DNA from: Bog-756 sp963776225
GTDB lineage: Bacteria; Actinomycetota; Acidimicrobiia; Acidimicrobiales; RAAP-2
Direction of reading: 5' to 3'
Length of the DNA stretch: 64,000 nt
Assembly (NCBI GenBank): GCA_963776225.1
Contig: CAVZLL010000003.1
Coordinates: 248,001 to 312,000, forward strand
The notes under the pieces are model-generated. The model saw nothing but the letters and a program-made list of their open reading frames with translations. It searched no databases and had not been told where the DNA came from. Made by a program: the position numbers and the translations under genes. Below, one piece after another: positions 16,974-25,057 of this stretch. Position 1 is the stretch's first letter, and every line of letters begins with the position of its first letter.

Positions 16974-18903
16974 TCAGCAGAAGACGAAGTCCGAGAGGTC
17001 GGGCTCCTTCGTCCAGGTCCAGTAGTCGACCAGGCGCCAGGGGCTCAGCACGTGGATCTCCCCGTGCGAGTTCTTGAAGAAGGAATGCTTCACCGACGGC
17101 TGGGACCACACGAGCTTCCTGATCTCGCGCTGGGTCCGCTCGTGCCAGTCGTGGTAGCGCTCGCGGCGGGGCTCCATCGAGCGGTGCCCACCGACCAGGA
17201 GCGTCTCGAGGCAACGGGTGATGTACCGCATCTGGCACTCCGAGTGGAAGATGAGGCTGCCTCCGTGGGCCAGGTTGGTGCCCGGTCCGTACATGCAGAA
17301 GAAATTGGGGAAGCCCGGCACGGTGATCCCGAGGTACGCCGCCGGCCGCTCTCCCCACATCGCGCGCAGGTCGACCCCGTCCCGCCCGGTGAGCTCCATC
17401 GGCGCGAGCATCCGGGTCGCCTCGAACCCGGTCGCGTAGACGATCACGTCGGCCGGGTGGCGCGCACCGTCCACGGTGACCACCGCGTCGGGCTCGATGC
17501 GCTCGATGGCGGTGCGGACCAGGTCCACGTTCTCACGGGTGAGGGCGGACAGCCATGCGCCGTTGTCCTGGAGGGTGCGCTTCCCGGTGGCCGGGTAGTC
17601 GGGCACGACCCTCGCCCGCAGCTCGGGGTCGTCGCCGATCTGGCCGGTGATCCACTCGGTGAACATCTGCCGGGTGAGCTCGTTGGTCTCGCTCACCGCC
17701 CGCTGCTGGTCCGGGTAGTCGGGATCGACCCGGGCCGCCTCGAGGCCCTTGTCACACCCGGGCCAGAACAGGAGGAACCGGTACCAGCGCCCGTAGAAGG
17801 GGAGGTGGCGGAGGGCCCAGCGCACGCCCGGGCCGACCGTCGCGTGGTAGTTGGGGTTTGGGAACATCCACTGTGCAGTCCGCTGGAACACGGTCAGGTG
17901 CCCGACCTCGGGGGCGATGGTCGGTGCGATCTGGAAGCCGCTCGCGCCCGCTCCGATCATGGCCACCCGCCGGCCGTCGAGCTCGACGCCGTGGTCCCAG
18001 CGCGCCGAGTGGAAGGCCGGTCCGGCGAAGGTCTCCCGGCCGGGGATCTCCGGGAGGTGGGGACGGTTGAGCTGTCCGACCGCCGAGATCGAGCGCGCGG
18101 GCCACCAGCACCTCCTCGGTGCCGTCGGCGGCCCTGGTCCGCACCGACCAGGTGGCCGTCTCCTCGTCCCACGCCGCGCCGAGCACCTCGGTCCGCCACC
18201 GGACGTGGGGGCCGACACCGTGCTTGTCCATGACCGAGGCGAAGTACCGCTGCAGCTCGGGCTGGCGAGCGAAGAACTCGGTCCAGTGGTCGCTCGGCTC
18301 GAAGCTGTAGCAGTAGAAGTGGTTGCCCACGTCGACCCTCGCGCCGGGGTAGGAGTTCTCCCACCAGGTGCCGCCGACCCCGGCGTTCTTCTCGAGGATG
18401 GTGAACGGGATGCCGGCCTCCTTGAGCCGGATGCCGGCGAGCAGACCGGACTGGCCGCAGCCGATCACCACCACCGGAAAGGCCTCGCGGTCGGCGTCGT
18501 GACCGGCCGTCTCGACCCGGCGGGCGTCCCGCCCGTCGAGCTCCATCTCCTCCATCAGGAGCGGGACGTACTCCTCGGGCACCTCCTCGCACACCAGCCA
18601 GCTCATCATCTCGTGGATCAGCCCGGCGGGCAGTGGCGCGGGATCGGGGCAGCCCCGGGCCCGGTAGTCACGGATGACCTCGAGGGCCAGCGTGCGGGCG
18701 TCGGCCTTGTCCTCCTCGCTCATGTACCCCTGGACCTCGTTGAGGAACAGGCCGGCCGGCCGCAGCCGGCCGCGGATGATCCCGGGGTCGCCGGACATGT
18801 GGACCAGCGAGAGCAGGAGGGTGGGGATCGAGACGTCGAGCAGGGCCTCGGCGACCTCGTCGTCGGGGGTGTCGAACGGCTCGCCCGCGTGGGGATTGCG
18901 CAT
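16974..18903 (-). pseudogene. flavin monooxygenase (Baeyer-Villiger type, HAPMO-like), one frameshift
   Basis: Two frames together encode one protein of about 640 aa. The first (18903 down to about 18090) has a roughly 140-aa N-terminal extension, then the FAD-binding VVVIGCGQSGLLAGIRL and GVGGTWWENSYPGARVD. The second (about 18090 down to 16974) continues with ISAVGQLNRPHLPEIPGRET and the Baeyer-Villiger fingerprint F-A-G-P-A-F-H-S-A-R-W-D, then the NADPH-binding GAGASGFQIAP. One extra base around 18086-18095 separates A-R-A-L from I-S-A-V-G. Size and N-terminal extension match 4-hydroxyacetophenone monooxygenase-type enzymes. It may be a recent mutation or a base-call error; everything else is intact. 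Confidence 0.85.
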
Positions 18904-18972
18904 CGCCGGACACTACGCCGAACGACCCGTCCCCCGGCCCTCCGGATGAGCCCCGGCGTGCACCGCCGGCGC

Positions 18973-19200
18973 TACGATGGGCACACCAGAGAGAGGAGGT
19001 GGTCCAACTGAGCAGTCAACGATTTGGGACCCTGGAGGTGGCTGGCCGCTGAGGCGGCTCGCTGTACCACCTGGCGAATCCCAGCCAGACACCCACCGGG
19101 CCACCTAGCCGGACCCTGGTCCCATCCGGCGCCTCGTGGTCGCCCGGTGTCAACACAGCAAGACTCTGTACCTCCGCGGCGTCTCTTCGGAGGCGCCGCG
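18973..19200 (+). ncRNA. candidate structured RNA with its own promoter, SD and short ORF
   Basis: In the gap 18904-19215 the plus strand has TACGAT (18973-18978), then GAGAGGAGG (18991-18999), then folding sequence. TGGGACC (19025-19031) can pair with GGTCCCA (19118-19124). AGGTGG (19036-19041) can pair with CCACCT at 19067-19072 or with a second copy at 19101-19106. GCCGC-TGAG-GCGGC (19045-19058) is a perfect hairpin. A 14-codon frame from CTG 19008 ends in a TGA inside that hairpin loop; ATG 18977 opens a 42-codon frame. Ending at the strong hairpin 19176-19199, the unit looks like an attenuator or small RNA. No known class was recognised. Confidence 0.4.
19176..19199. terminator. 10-bp stem with TTCG loop, possible bidirectional terminator
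   Basis: GCGGCGTCTC and GAGGCGCCGC form a 10-bp stem (one G-T pair) around a TTCG tetraloop. It lies 17 nt past the stop of the NTF2-like gene, the last gene of the minus-strand cyp51 operon. It also lies at the end of the plus-strand RNA candidate. There is no T-tract, as is common in actinobacteria. Confidence 0.6.
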
Positions 19201-19215
19201 CAGCGCGTCCGTCCG

Positions 19216-19776
19216 CTACACGCCTTCCCAGAGCCCCACCGGGGCCTTGCCGACCGGGAAGTGGCCCGGCTGCCGACCGCCCGCGGCGGCCCGCTCGATC
19301 CGCTGCTGCATACCGGGGGTGAGGGCGCCCGCCGAGATCATCTCGAAGTAGGTGGCGGTGGCGTTCCCGACGTCGAAGAAGTCCCGCTGCCAGCTCCAGC
19401 GGAAGTCGCCCGCGTAGCGGAACCAGCTGCCGCCCAGCCCGGCGATCTCGTAGTGGCTCCCGTCCGGCCTGGTGGCGTCTGCCACCTGCCGCCACAGCCC
19501 GAGGATCTCCCCCTGCACGTCGTCGATGAGGACGCGCATGTACGGGTAGGTCCACCCGCCGAGACCCTCCATCTCGAGCCCCACCGCAAGGTCGCGGATC
19601 TGGTCGCGCCCGACGGCCATGAACTCGTCGTTGGGACCCACGTTCCACCCGTAGGTGGCGTCCTCGGTGTACATGTCGGCCAGCGGCCGCCAGTCCAACT
19701 CGGCCTCGCAGCGGCGGTTGAGGTCCAGCCACCGCTGCATCATCTCTTCGAGCTCACTGCGCGGGAACGACGGCAC
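19216..19776 (-). CDS. NTF2/SnoaL-like fold protein of the cyp51 locus
   Basis: 186 aa. Helix-rich N-terminus (FPRSELEEMMQRWLDLNRRC), then an alpha/beta-barrel pattern with D-W-R-P-L-A-D-M-Y-T-E-D-A-T-Y-G-W, G-R-D-Q-I-R and the late strands FRYAGDFRWSWQRDFFDVG. These fit the NTF2-like superfamily, which includes steroid isomerases and many binding proteins. GTG 19776 is the start, with GAGGAGGAAT just upstream. Its stop-to-start spacing after the ferredoxin gene is 2 nt. A similar hypothetical gene sits next to ferredoxin and cyp51 in M. tuberculosis (probably Rv0762c). Function in sterol or lipid oxidation is inferred from context. Confidence 0.8.
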   Translation of the reverse strand: MPSFPRSELEEMMQRWLDLNRRCEAELDWRPLADMYTEDATYGWNVGPNDEFMAVGRDQIRDLAVGLEMEGLGGWTYPYMRVLIDDVQGEILGLWRQVADATRPDGSHYEIAGLGGSWFRYAGDFRWSWQRDFFDVGNATATYFEMISAGALTPGMQQRIERAAAGGRQPGHFPVGKAPVGLWEGV

Positions 19777-19778
19777 GG

Positions 19779-19976
19779 TTATTCCTCCTCGACGATGGAC
19801 AGTGCGTGGGTCGGGCAGAAGCGGACCGCGGCCTCGACCGCCGGGCGCGTCGTCGCGCCCGGGTGCTCCTCGAGGATCACCACCGGGGGCTGCTTGCCGA
19901 GCGAGAAGACCTCCGGGGCCTCGGACTCGCAGACCCCGTGCCCCTGGCAGAGGTCGACGTCGAGCGCGATGCGCAT
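19779..19976 (-). CDS. 3Fe-4S ferredoxin, redox partner of CYP51
   Basis: 65 aa. The cluster ligands are Cys10, Cys16 and Cys54 in CQGHGVC and F-C-P-T, with His13 where 4Fe-4S ferredoxins have a fourth Cys; this is the single-3Fe-4S type used by actinobacterial P450s. It delivers electrons from a ferredoxin reductase (not in this window) to the P450. It corresponds to Rv0763c, which is next to cyp51 in M. tuberculosis. Its ATG overlaps the cyp51 stop by one base (TGATG), so the two are translated together. Confidence 0.95.
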   Translation of the reverse strand: MRIALDVDLCQGHGVCESEAPEVFSLGKQPPVVILEEHPGATTRPAVEAAVRFCPTHALSIVEEE

Positions 19977-21373
19977 CAGCCGTCCGATCCGGCCCGCGCC
20001 CGGCTCCGTGCCTCGGACCGGCGGCGGTAGCGGACGACACAGGGCTGCGCGAGCTGGACGACCATCTTCGAGTGGTCGTTGCGGTAGGACCCGCCAGGCT
20101 GGGCCAGCTCGAACTCCCAGTCGAGGAGGAGGACCGAGAAGATGGCCTTGAGCTGCATCATGGCGAAGGCGGCCCCGACGCACCGGTGGCGTCCCGCCCC
20201 GAAGGGGATCCAGGTCCAGGGGTTGGCCAGGTCTTCCGTCCGCGGCGCGAGGTACCGCTCGGGCAGGAAGGCCTCCGCGTCGGGGAAGTCCCCGCTGATC
20301 CGGTTGGACACGGCCGGACTCGCCCCCACCATCTGGCCGGCCCGGATGCGGAAGCCCTCGCACTCGAGGTCCTCCTTGGCCACCCGAAGCAAGAGGATGA
20401 GCGGCGGGTGGAGCCGGAGGGCCTCCTTGAGGGCGGCCTCGACCCGGGGCATCTCGCGCAGGGCCTGATAGCTGACCTCGGCGCCTCCCGCGTAGAGCTG
20501 GGCCAGCTCGCGGTCGACCCGGCCCATCTCCTCGGGGTGGCGGAGCAACTCGATGAGGGTCCAGGCGGCGGTGCCCGAGGTGGTGTGGTGGCCGGCGAAC
20601 ATCATCGAGATGAACATGCCGGTCACCACGTCGGCGGGAAAGCGCGGCGAGCCGTCGGACTCGGTGATCGACATGAGCACATCGAGGAGATCTCGCTCGT
20701 CGTCGGGGACCGGAGGCGCCGACGCGCGACGTTCCATGATCCCCTCGACCAACCGGACCAGACCCGCTCGGGCCGCGTCGCGCCGGGCGAAGCTCTCGAT
20801 CGGTGCATAGGGATCGACGTAGGCGATGGCGTCGGTCCCCCGTTCGAGGTCGTGGTAGAGGGCGGAGAACCGACTGTCCAGCTCGTCGCGGAAGCGCTTG
20901 CCGATGAGGCAGGCCGAGGAGGTGTAGATGGTCAACTCGGCGAACCAGTCGAGCAGGTCGATCTCGCCTGCATCGTCCCACCCGGCCACCATGGACTCGA
21001 CCTCGGTGGCGATGGTCGCGGCGTGGCCGCGCATGAACTTGTCGCGCAGCGCCTGGTTGTGGAGCATCTCGCGCCGGCGCTCGGGTGGCGCGTCGAACAC
21101 CACCCCCTCCCCGAAGATCGGGGTCATGAACGGGTAGGCCTCAGCCTGGTCGAGCACCTCCTCCGGTGATCGGAAGAAGAGCTCGTTGGCCTCGGCGCCA
21201 CTGAGCAGGACGACATCGCGCCCGGCCAGGCGGAAGACGCCGACGTCGCCGCATTCGGACCGCACCCGGCTGAGGAGCGCGATCGGATCGACCCGCAGCT
21301 CCTCCAGGTGCCCGGTCTCCCCTCCGCCACCGGACACCCTCGGCGGTTCTTGTCGTGCGACGTCGACGGTCAT
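19976..21373 (-). CDS. cyp51: cytochrome P450 CYP51 (sterol 14-alpha-demethylase)
   Basis: 465 aa. The sequence follows M. tuberculosis CYP51 closely: PRVSGG near the N-terminus, KAYPFMTPIFGEGVVFDA-type B-C region (here AEAYPFMTPIFGEGVVFDAP), ELTIYTSSACLIGKRFRDEL, the I-helix MFAGHHTTSGTAAWT, and the heme loop FGAGRHRCVGAAFA with Cys398 as thiolate ligand. The family removes the 14-alpha methyl of sterol precursors at the cost of three NADPH and O2. Whether the host makes sterols or modifies acquired ones cannot be told here. It overlaps the upstream SDR by 4 nt and the ferredoxin by 1 nt. Confidence 0.96.
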   Translation of the reverse strand: MTVDVARQEPPRVSGGGGETGHLEELRVDPIALLSRVRSECGDVGVFRLAGRDVVLLSGAEANELFFRSPEEVLDQAEAYPFMTPIFGEGVVFDAPPERRREMLHNQALRDKFMRGHAATIATEVESMVAGWDDAGEIDLLDWFAELTIYTSSACLIGKRFRDELDSRFSALYHDLERGTDAIAYVDPYAPIESFARRDAARAGLVRLVEGIMERRASAPPVPDDERDLLDVLMSITESDGSPRFPADVVTGMFISMMFAGHHTTSGTAAWTLIELLRHPEEMGRVDRELAQLYAGGAEVSYQALREMPRVEAALKEALRLHPPLILLLRVAKEDLECEGFRIRAGQMVGASPAVSNRISGDFPDAEAFLPERYLAPRTEDLANPWTWIPFGAGRHRCVGAAFAMMQLKAIFSVLLLDWEFELAQPGGSYRNDHSKMVVQLAQPCVVRYRRRSEARSRARAGSDG

Positions 21374-22185
21374 GTGTCCTCCCGGGGTTGCTCGTGCAGC
21401 GGCGGCAGCTCCGGCTGCACCGGTGCCTCGGGCTGCAATTCGATCACGGTCGCGTGGGTGCCCCTGGGGAGCGAGACGGCCGCCACCACCGCCTGGGCGA
21501 CCCCGCCCGGCTGCATGAAGTTGTCGTGCCGGGCGAATCCCCACGAGGCCCACTGCTCGATGACCTGGCCGGTGACCACCGGGTCCCAGTCCATCCCCAT
21601 GCCGGTGAGGGTCGGGCCGGGCCGCACGATGGTCGCCCGGACACCGGTGCCCTCGAGCTCCATCTGCAACGAGCGCACGTAGCCCTCGAGCCCCCATTTC
21701 GAGGTCACGTAGGCGGCCATCGAGGGTCGGGGCCGTTCGGCGACGTCCGAGGTGACGAAGACCACGTCCCCGCGCCGCCGGGCCACCAGGTCGGGCAGGA
21801 GCGCCCGGACCAGCCGGTGGGTGCCGGACAGGTTGACCGAGAGGACCGCGTCGAACGAGGCGGTGTCTGTGGAGAGGACCGAGCCGGCCACGTTCTGCGC
21901 GGCGTTGGAGACGACGATCTCGAGCTCGCCGAAGACGTCCACCGCGGTCTTGGCGAACCGTTCGACCGAGTCGCTCTCCGCCAGGTCGAGGTGGAGCCCG
22001 GCCGCCTCGCCGCCCTCGGCCCGGATGGCTGCAGCGGCCTCCTCGCAGGCGTCGACCCGCCTGGCGCCGAGGACGACCGGGTGACCGGCGGCGGCAAGGG
22101 CTGTGGCGGTGGCCCGGCCGATCCCGGACGAGGCACCGGTCACCACCGCGGGTCGGCGTTCCGGGTTCGGGGCGAAGCGGGCCAT
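21370..22185 (-). CDS. short-chain dehydrogenase of the cyp51 operon
   Basis: 271 aa, classical SDR. Cofactor loop TGASSGIGRAT (about residues 16-26), the N-A-A-Q motif (N-A-A-G equivalent), catalytic Ser in F-V-T-S-D and Y-V-T-S-K (YxxxK; about 151-155), then P-G-P-T-L-T-G. It corresponds in position to Rv0765c of M. tuberculosis, between cyp51 and cyp123. Substrate unknown; an alcohol or ketone made by one of the two P450s is a reasonable inference. It overlaps both neighbours by 1-4 nt, so the operon is tightly coupled. Confidence 0.93.
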   Translation of the reverse strand: MARFAPNPERRPAVVTGASSGIGRATATALAAAGHPVVLGARRVDACEEAAAAIRAEGGEAAGLHLDLAESDSVERFAKTAVDVFGELEIVVSNAAQNVAGSVLSTDTASFDAVLSVNLSGTHRLVRALLPDLVARRRGDVVFVTSDVAERPRPSMAAYVTSKWGLEGYVRSLQMELEGTGVRATIVRPGPTLTGMGMDWDPVVTGQVIEQWASWGFARHDNFMQPGGVAQAVVAAVSLPRGTHATVIELQPEAPVQPELPPLHEQPREDT

Positions 22186-23390
22186 CAGCGGAGGGCCACC
22201 GAGGTCGGGAGCGCCGCGAGTCCCCGGACGTTGATCGAGTGGACGCGGTCGATGCCTGCCGGGTCGACCTCGTAGCTCGCCACCCGGGCCACCAGCTCGG
22301 AGAGGGCGATCCGGGCCTCCAGGCGGGCGAGGGGGGCGCCCATGCAGAAGTGCCGGCCGCTGCCGAAGCTGACCAGGCGGCTGGTGTCGCGGTCGAGGTC
22401 GTAACGGTCGGGCTCGGGGAAGACCGCCTCGTCGCGGTTGGCCGAGCCCACCAGCAGCAGCACCCGGTCGCCCTCGGGGACGGTCGTCCCGTGCAGCTCG
22501 ACCGGTGCCCGGGTGACCCGGAGCAGCATCTGGCTCGAGGTGTCGAAGCGGAGGGTCTCCTCGATCCAGTCGGGCACCCGGCCAGGGTCCCCGAAGGGTT
22601 TGGCCCGCTCCCCGGGGGTGCGCCACCCCCAGTACCAGGCGTTGCCGAGCAGCTTGGTGGTGGTCTCGTTCCCCGCGACCACCATGAGGAAGAGGAACGA
22701 CACGATCTCCTCGTCGGTGAGCCGGTCGCCGTCGATCTCGGCGACCAGCAACGCCGAGGTCAGGTCGTCGTGGGGGGCCCGCCGGCGTTCCCCGACCATC
22801 TCCTGGTAGTAGCCGACCAGGGTCATCGCCGCCTCCATCCCGGTCTGCGGCACGTCGAACACCCCGTCTTCGCGGTGGAGGACCAGGTCGGCGAGACGGC
22901 GCAGCTCGGGACGGTCCGCCGGCGGGACGCCGACCAGCTCGGAGATCACGTCCATGGGCACCCGGCCGGCGAAGTCGGCGATGAAGTCGAACGAGCCACG
23001 CTCGAGCGCTGGCTCGAGGTGCTCGAGGGTGATCTCGCGGATCCGGTCCTCCATCGCGCCGACCTTGGTGGGGGTGAAGCCCTTGCCCACGAGCGATCGC
23101 ATCCGGGTGTGCCGGGGAGGGTCGAGCGCGAGGAAGGACATGGTCCGGTGGGCGTCGGGACTGAAGGCGCTCGGGTCGAGCGAGACCCCGAAGGCGTTCG
23201 AGAAGGCGTCGACGTTGCGGAATGCGGCCAGGACGTCCTCGTGCCGCGAGAGCGCCCAGAAGTCGAACTCGTCGCTGCGGTAGAGCGGCGCCTCGACCCG
23301 CAGCCGCGCGTAGGTGGGGTAGGGGTCCTCGTGCATGTCATACGCGTACGGGTTGTAGTCGACCGGCCGGCGGAGATCGGAGGTGCTCAC
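22185..23390 (-). CDS. cytochrome P450, CYP123-like
   Basis: 401 aa. I-helix oxygen-binding region VVAGNETTTKLLGNAWYWGW, ExxR in E-E-T-L-R-F-D, and heme loop FGSGRHFCMGAPLARLEA with Cys349. The N-terminal P-V-D-Y-N-P-Y and DPYPTYARLR segments are those of soluble actinobacterial P450s. The gene holds the place of cyp123 (Rv0766c) in the mycobacterial cyp51 operon, and the AGNETTTKLLGN helix fits that family. Natural substrate unknown. It overlaps the TetR gene by 4 nt upstream and the SDR by 1 nt downstream. Confidence 0.9.
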   Translation of the reverse strand: MSTSDLRRPVDYNPYAYDMHEDPYPTYARLRVEAPLYRSDEFDFWALSRHEDVLAAFRNVDAFSNAFGVSLDPSAFSPDAHRTMSFLALDPPRHTRMRSLVGKGFTPTKVGAMEDRIREITLEHLEPALERGSFDFIADFAGRVPMDVISELVGVPPADRPELRRLADLVLHREDGVFDVPQTGMEAAMTLVGYYQEMVGERRRAPHDDLTSALLVAEIDGDRLTDEEIVSFLFLMVVAGNETTTKLLGNAWYWGWRTPGERAKPFGDPGRVPDWIEETLRFDTSSQMLLRVTRAPVELHGTTVPEGDRVLLLVGSANRDEAVFPEPDRYDLDRDTSRLVSFGSGRHFCMGAPLARLEARIALSELVARVASYEVDPAGIDRVHSINVRGLAALPTSVALR

Positions 23391-24046
23391 CGGTCCGTCC
23401 CCGGGTCCGTATGCACATCGGAGGGTCGCGGTTCGGGCCCCTCGATCAGCAGCGTGGCCGCCCCGGCCACGAACGCGGGGACGTCGAGGAAGGACATGTG
23501 GCCGATGCCGGCCGTGAGGAGCGCGCCGGAGTAGCAGGTCTCCAGCACCCGGATCGCCCGCGGGTCGCTGCCCCGGCCCACCGCGGCCTCCAGTCGGCGG
23601 TGGATGAGGGTCCCGATGCGATCGCGCAGGTGCCGGACGTCGGGGTTGGGACTCAGGAGTGCCACCGTGCAGGCGTCGATGAGGGTCGGGCTCTGGCCCG
23701 CGAACGGGATCATCGCCCGCACTGCGTCCTCGACCCGCGCCGCGACCCCCCGGTCGTCGCCCGCGTCGACCGGGGGGAGCGCCTCCATCCGCCGCCAGAG
23801 CACCTCGGCCAGGAGGTGGTCCTTCGAGCTGAAGTAGGTGTACGCGGTGGCCGGGGCCACACCGGCGCGGCGGGCCACGTTCCGGACGGTGAGTCCCTGG
23901 TACCCGACCTCCTCGGCCGCCTCCTCGGCGGCCCGGACGATCTGCGCGACCAGCTCCGCCTGGCGCGCGCTGAGGCGCCGTCTGGTCGCCTCCACGGGGA
24001 GGACCAGCGGCTCGGCCCCGCCGCGGGGGAGGGCGGCGGAGCTCAC
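23387..24046 (-). CDS. TetR-family transcriptional regulator of the cyp51 locus
   Basis: 219 aa. The DNA-binding domain (residues about 30-75) reads A-A-E-E-V-G-Y-Q-G-L-T-V-R-N-V-A-R-R-A-G-V and ATAYTYFSSKDHLLAEVLW, the classic TetR helix-turn-helix. The C-terminal half is a ligand-binding helical domain. It is the first gene of the minus-strand operon and is divergent from the dehydrogenase at 24144, so it probably represses itself and one or both operons through the shared 24047-24143 region. GTG start. Rv0767c occupies the same place in M. tuberculosis. Confidence 0.9.
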   Translation of the reverse strand: MSSAALPRGGAEPLVLPVEATRRRLSARQAELVAQIVRAAEEAAEEVGYQGLTVRNVARRAGVAPATAYTYFSSKDHLLAEVLWRRMEALPPVDAGDDRGVAARVEDAVRAMIPFAGQSPTLIDACTVALLSPNPDVRHLRDRIGTLIHRRLEAAVGRGSDPRAIRVLETCYSGALLTAGIGHMSFLDVPAFVAGAATLLIEGPEPRPSDVHTDPGTDR

Positions 24047-24092
24047 GTCCCGGCCGGTGCGGCCGCCGGCATGGTCAGGGGCATCAGCTGCG

Positions 24093-24119
24093 TACTATAG
24101 TCCAGACACCTGTCCAGAC
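24093..24119. promoter_or_regulatory. divergent promoter with direct repeat GTCCAGAC, candidate TetR operator
   Basis: GTCCAGAC occurs at 24100-24107 and again at 24112-24119, a 12-bp period. TACTATAGT (24093-24101) gives a TATAGT -10 box on the minus strand about 40 nt before the TetR start. The repeats overlap the -10 to -35 interval of that promoter, as expected of a TetR-family operator. A direct rather than inverted repeat is less usual for the family. Confidence 0.45.
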
Positions 24120-24143
24120 GTAGGGCCCGAACGGGGAGTGACG

Positions 24144-25055
24144 GTGAACGTGTCCGAAGAGCGATCGACCGGCGGACGAGCGTCAGGACCATCGCAGACC
24201 GTCGGGGTGCTCGGACTCGGGGCCATCGGTGACGGCATCGCCACCAACGCGCTCGCCGCGGGCTTCCCCCTCGTCGTGTGCGACGTGCGCTCCGAGGCCA
24301 CCGACCGGTACTCGGGGCGGGCGGACGTCGCGGACAGCGCGTCCGACCTCGCCCGGGCCGCCGACATCGTGGTGGTCGCGGTGGTCGACGACGAGCAGGT
24401 CCATGCGGTCCTCTCGGGTCCCGACGGGGCCCTCGCCGCGGCCGGGCCGGAGACCACCTTCCTCGTCGTGAGCACGATCTCCGCCGCCTGCGTGCAGGCC
24501 ATCGGCTCCGAGGCGGCAGCCCACGGCGTGGCCGTGGTCGACTGCGGGGTGAGCGGGGGCCCGAGCGCCGCGGCCTCCGGCGATCTCGTCTGCATGGTGG
24601 GCGGCGATCCCGCCGAGATCGAGCGGGTCGCGCCGTTGCTCGACGCGATGGGCTCGTTGACGGTGACCATGGGACCGTTCGGCACCGGGCTCGCGGCCAA
24701 GCTGGCACGCAACCTGGTCCAGTACGGCTCGTGGCTGGCCGCGTACGAGGCACAGCGTCTCGCAGAGGCGGCCGGCATCGAGCTGGCCAAGCTCGCCGAG
24801 GTGATCCGCGCCAGTGACGCCCACATCGGCGGGGCCTCGAGACTCATGTTCCGAACGACGGTCGCGCCGTTCACCGAGGCCGACGACCCCGGGTTGGTCG
24901 GCGCCATGCGGGCGGGCGCCGGCCTCGCCCACAAGGATCTGGCGGCGGCGCTCGACCTCGCCGCCACCCTGGACGTCGACCTGCCGCTCGCGACCCTCAC
25001 CGACCAACAGTGCGACAGGATCTTCGGGATCGGCGGACCGGCGGCGGAGCGGTGA
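24144..25055 (+). CDS. NAD(P)-dependent 3-hydroxyisobutyrate dehydrogenase-like oxidoreductase
   Basis: 303 aa. Rossmann loop LGLGAIGDGIATNALAAGF (the family usually has G-L-G-x-M-G), then V-D-C-G-V-S-G-G (substrate-binding D-A-P-V-S-G-G equivalent), and K-L-A-R-N with the catalytic Lys in the helix A-A-K-L-A-R-N. The family oxidises beta-hydroxyacids. GTG 24144 is chosen because GGGGAG lies 5 nt upstream; GTG 24138 and 24150 are alternatives. It opens the plus-strand arm of the locus and corresponds to Rv0770 in the mycobacterial cluster. Confidence 0.88.
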   Translation: MNVSEERSTGGRASGPSQTVGVLGLGAIGDGIATNALAAGFPLVVCDVRSEATDRYSGRADVADSASDLARAADIVVVAVVDDEQVHAVLSGPDGALAAAGPETTFLVVSTISAACVQAIGSEAAAHGVAVVDCGVSGGPSAAASGDLVCMVGGDPAEIERVAPLLDAMGSLTVTMGPFGTGLAAKLARNLVQYGSWLAAYEAQRLAEAAGIELAKLAEVIRASDAHIGGASRLMFRTTVAPFTEADDPGLVGAMRAGAGLAHKDLAAALDLAATLDVDLPLATLTDQQCDRIFGIGGPAAER

Positions 25056-25057
25056 CG

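Noticed and set aside
19136..19351. Plus-strand frame beginning V-V-A-R-C-Q-H-S-K-T-L-Y-L after the RNA candidate
   Set aside because: The start is plausible but most of the frame is antisense to the NTF2-like gene, and it runs through the TTCG hairpin. Left as part of the RNA candidate.
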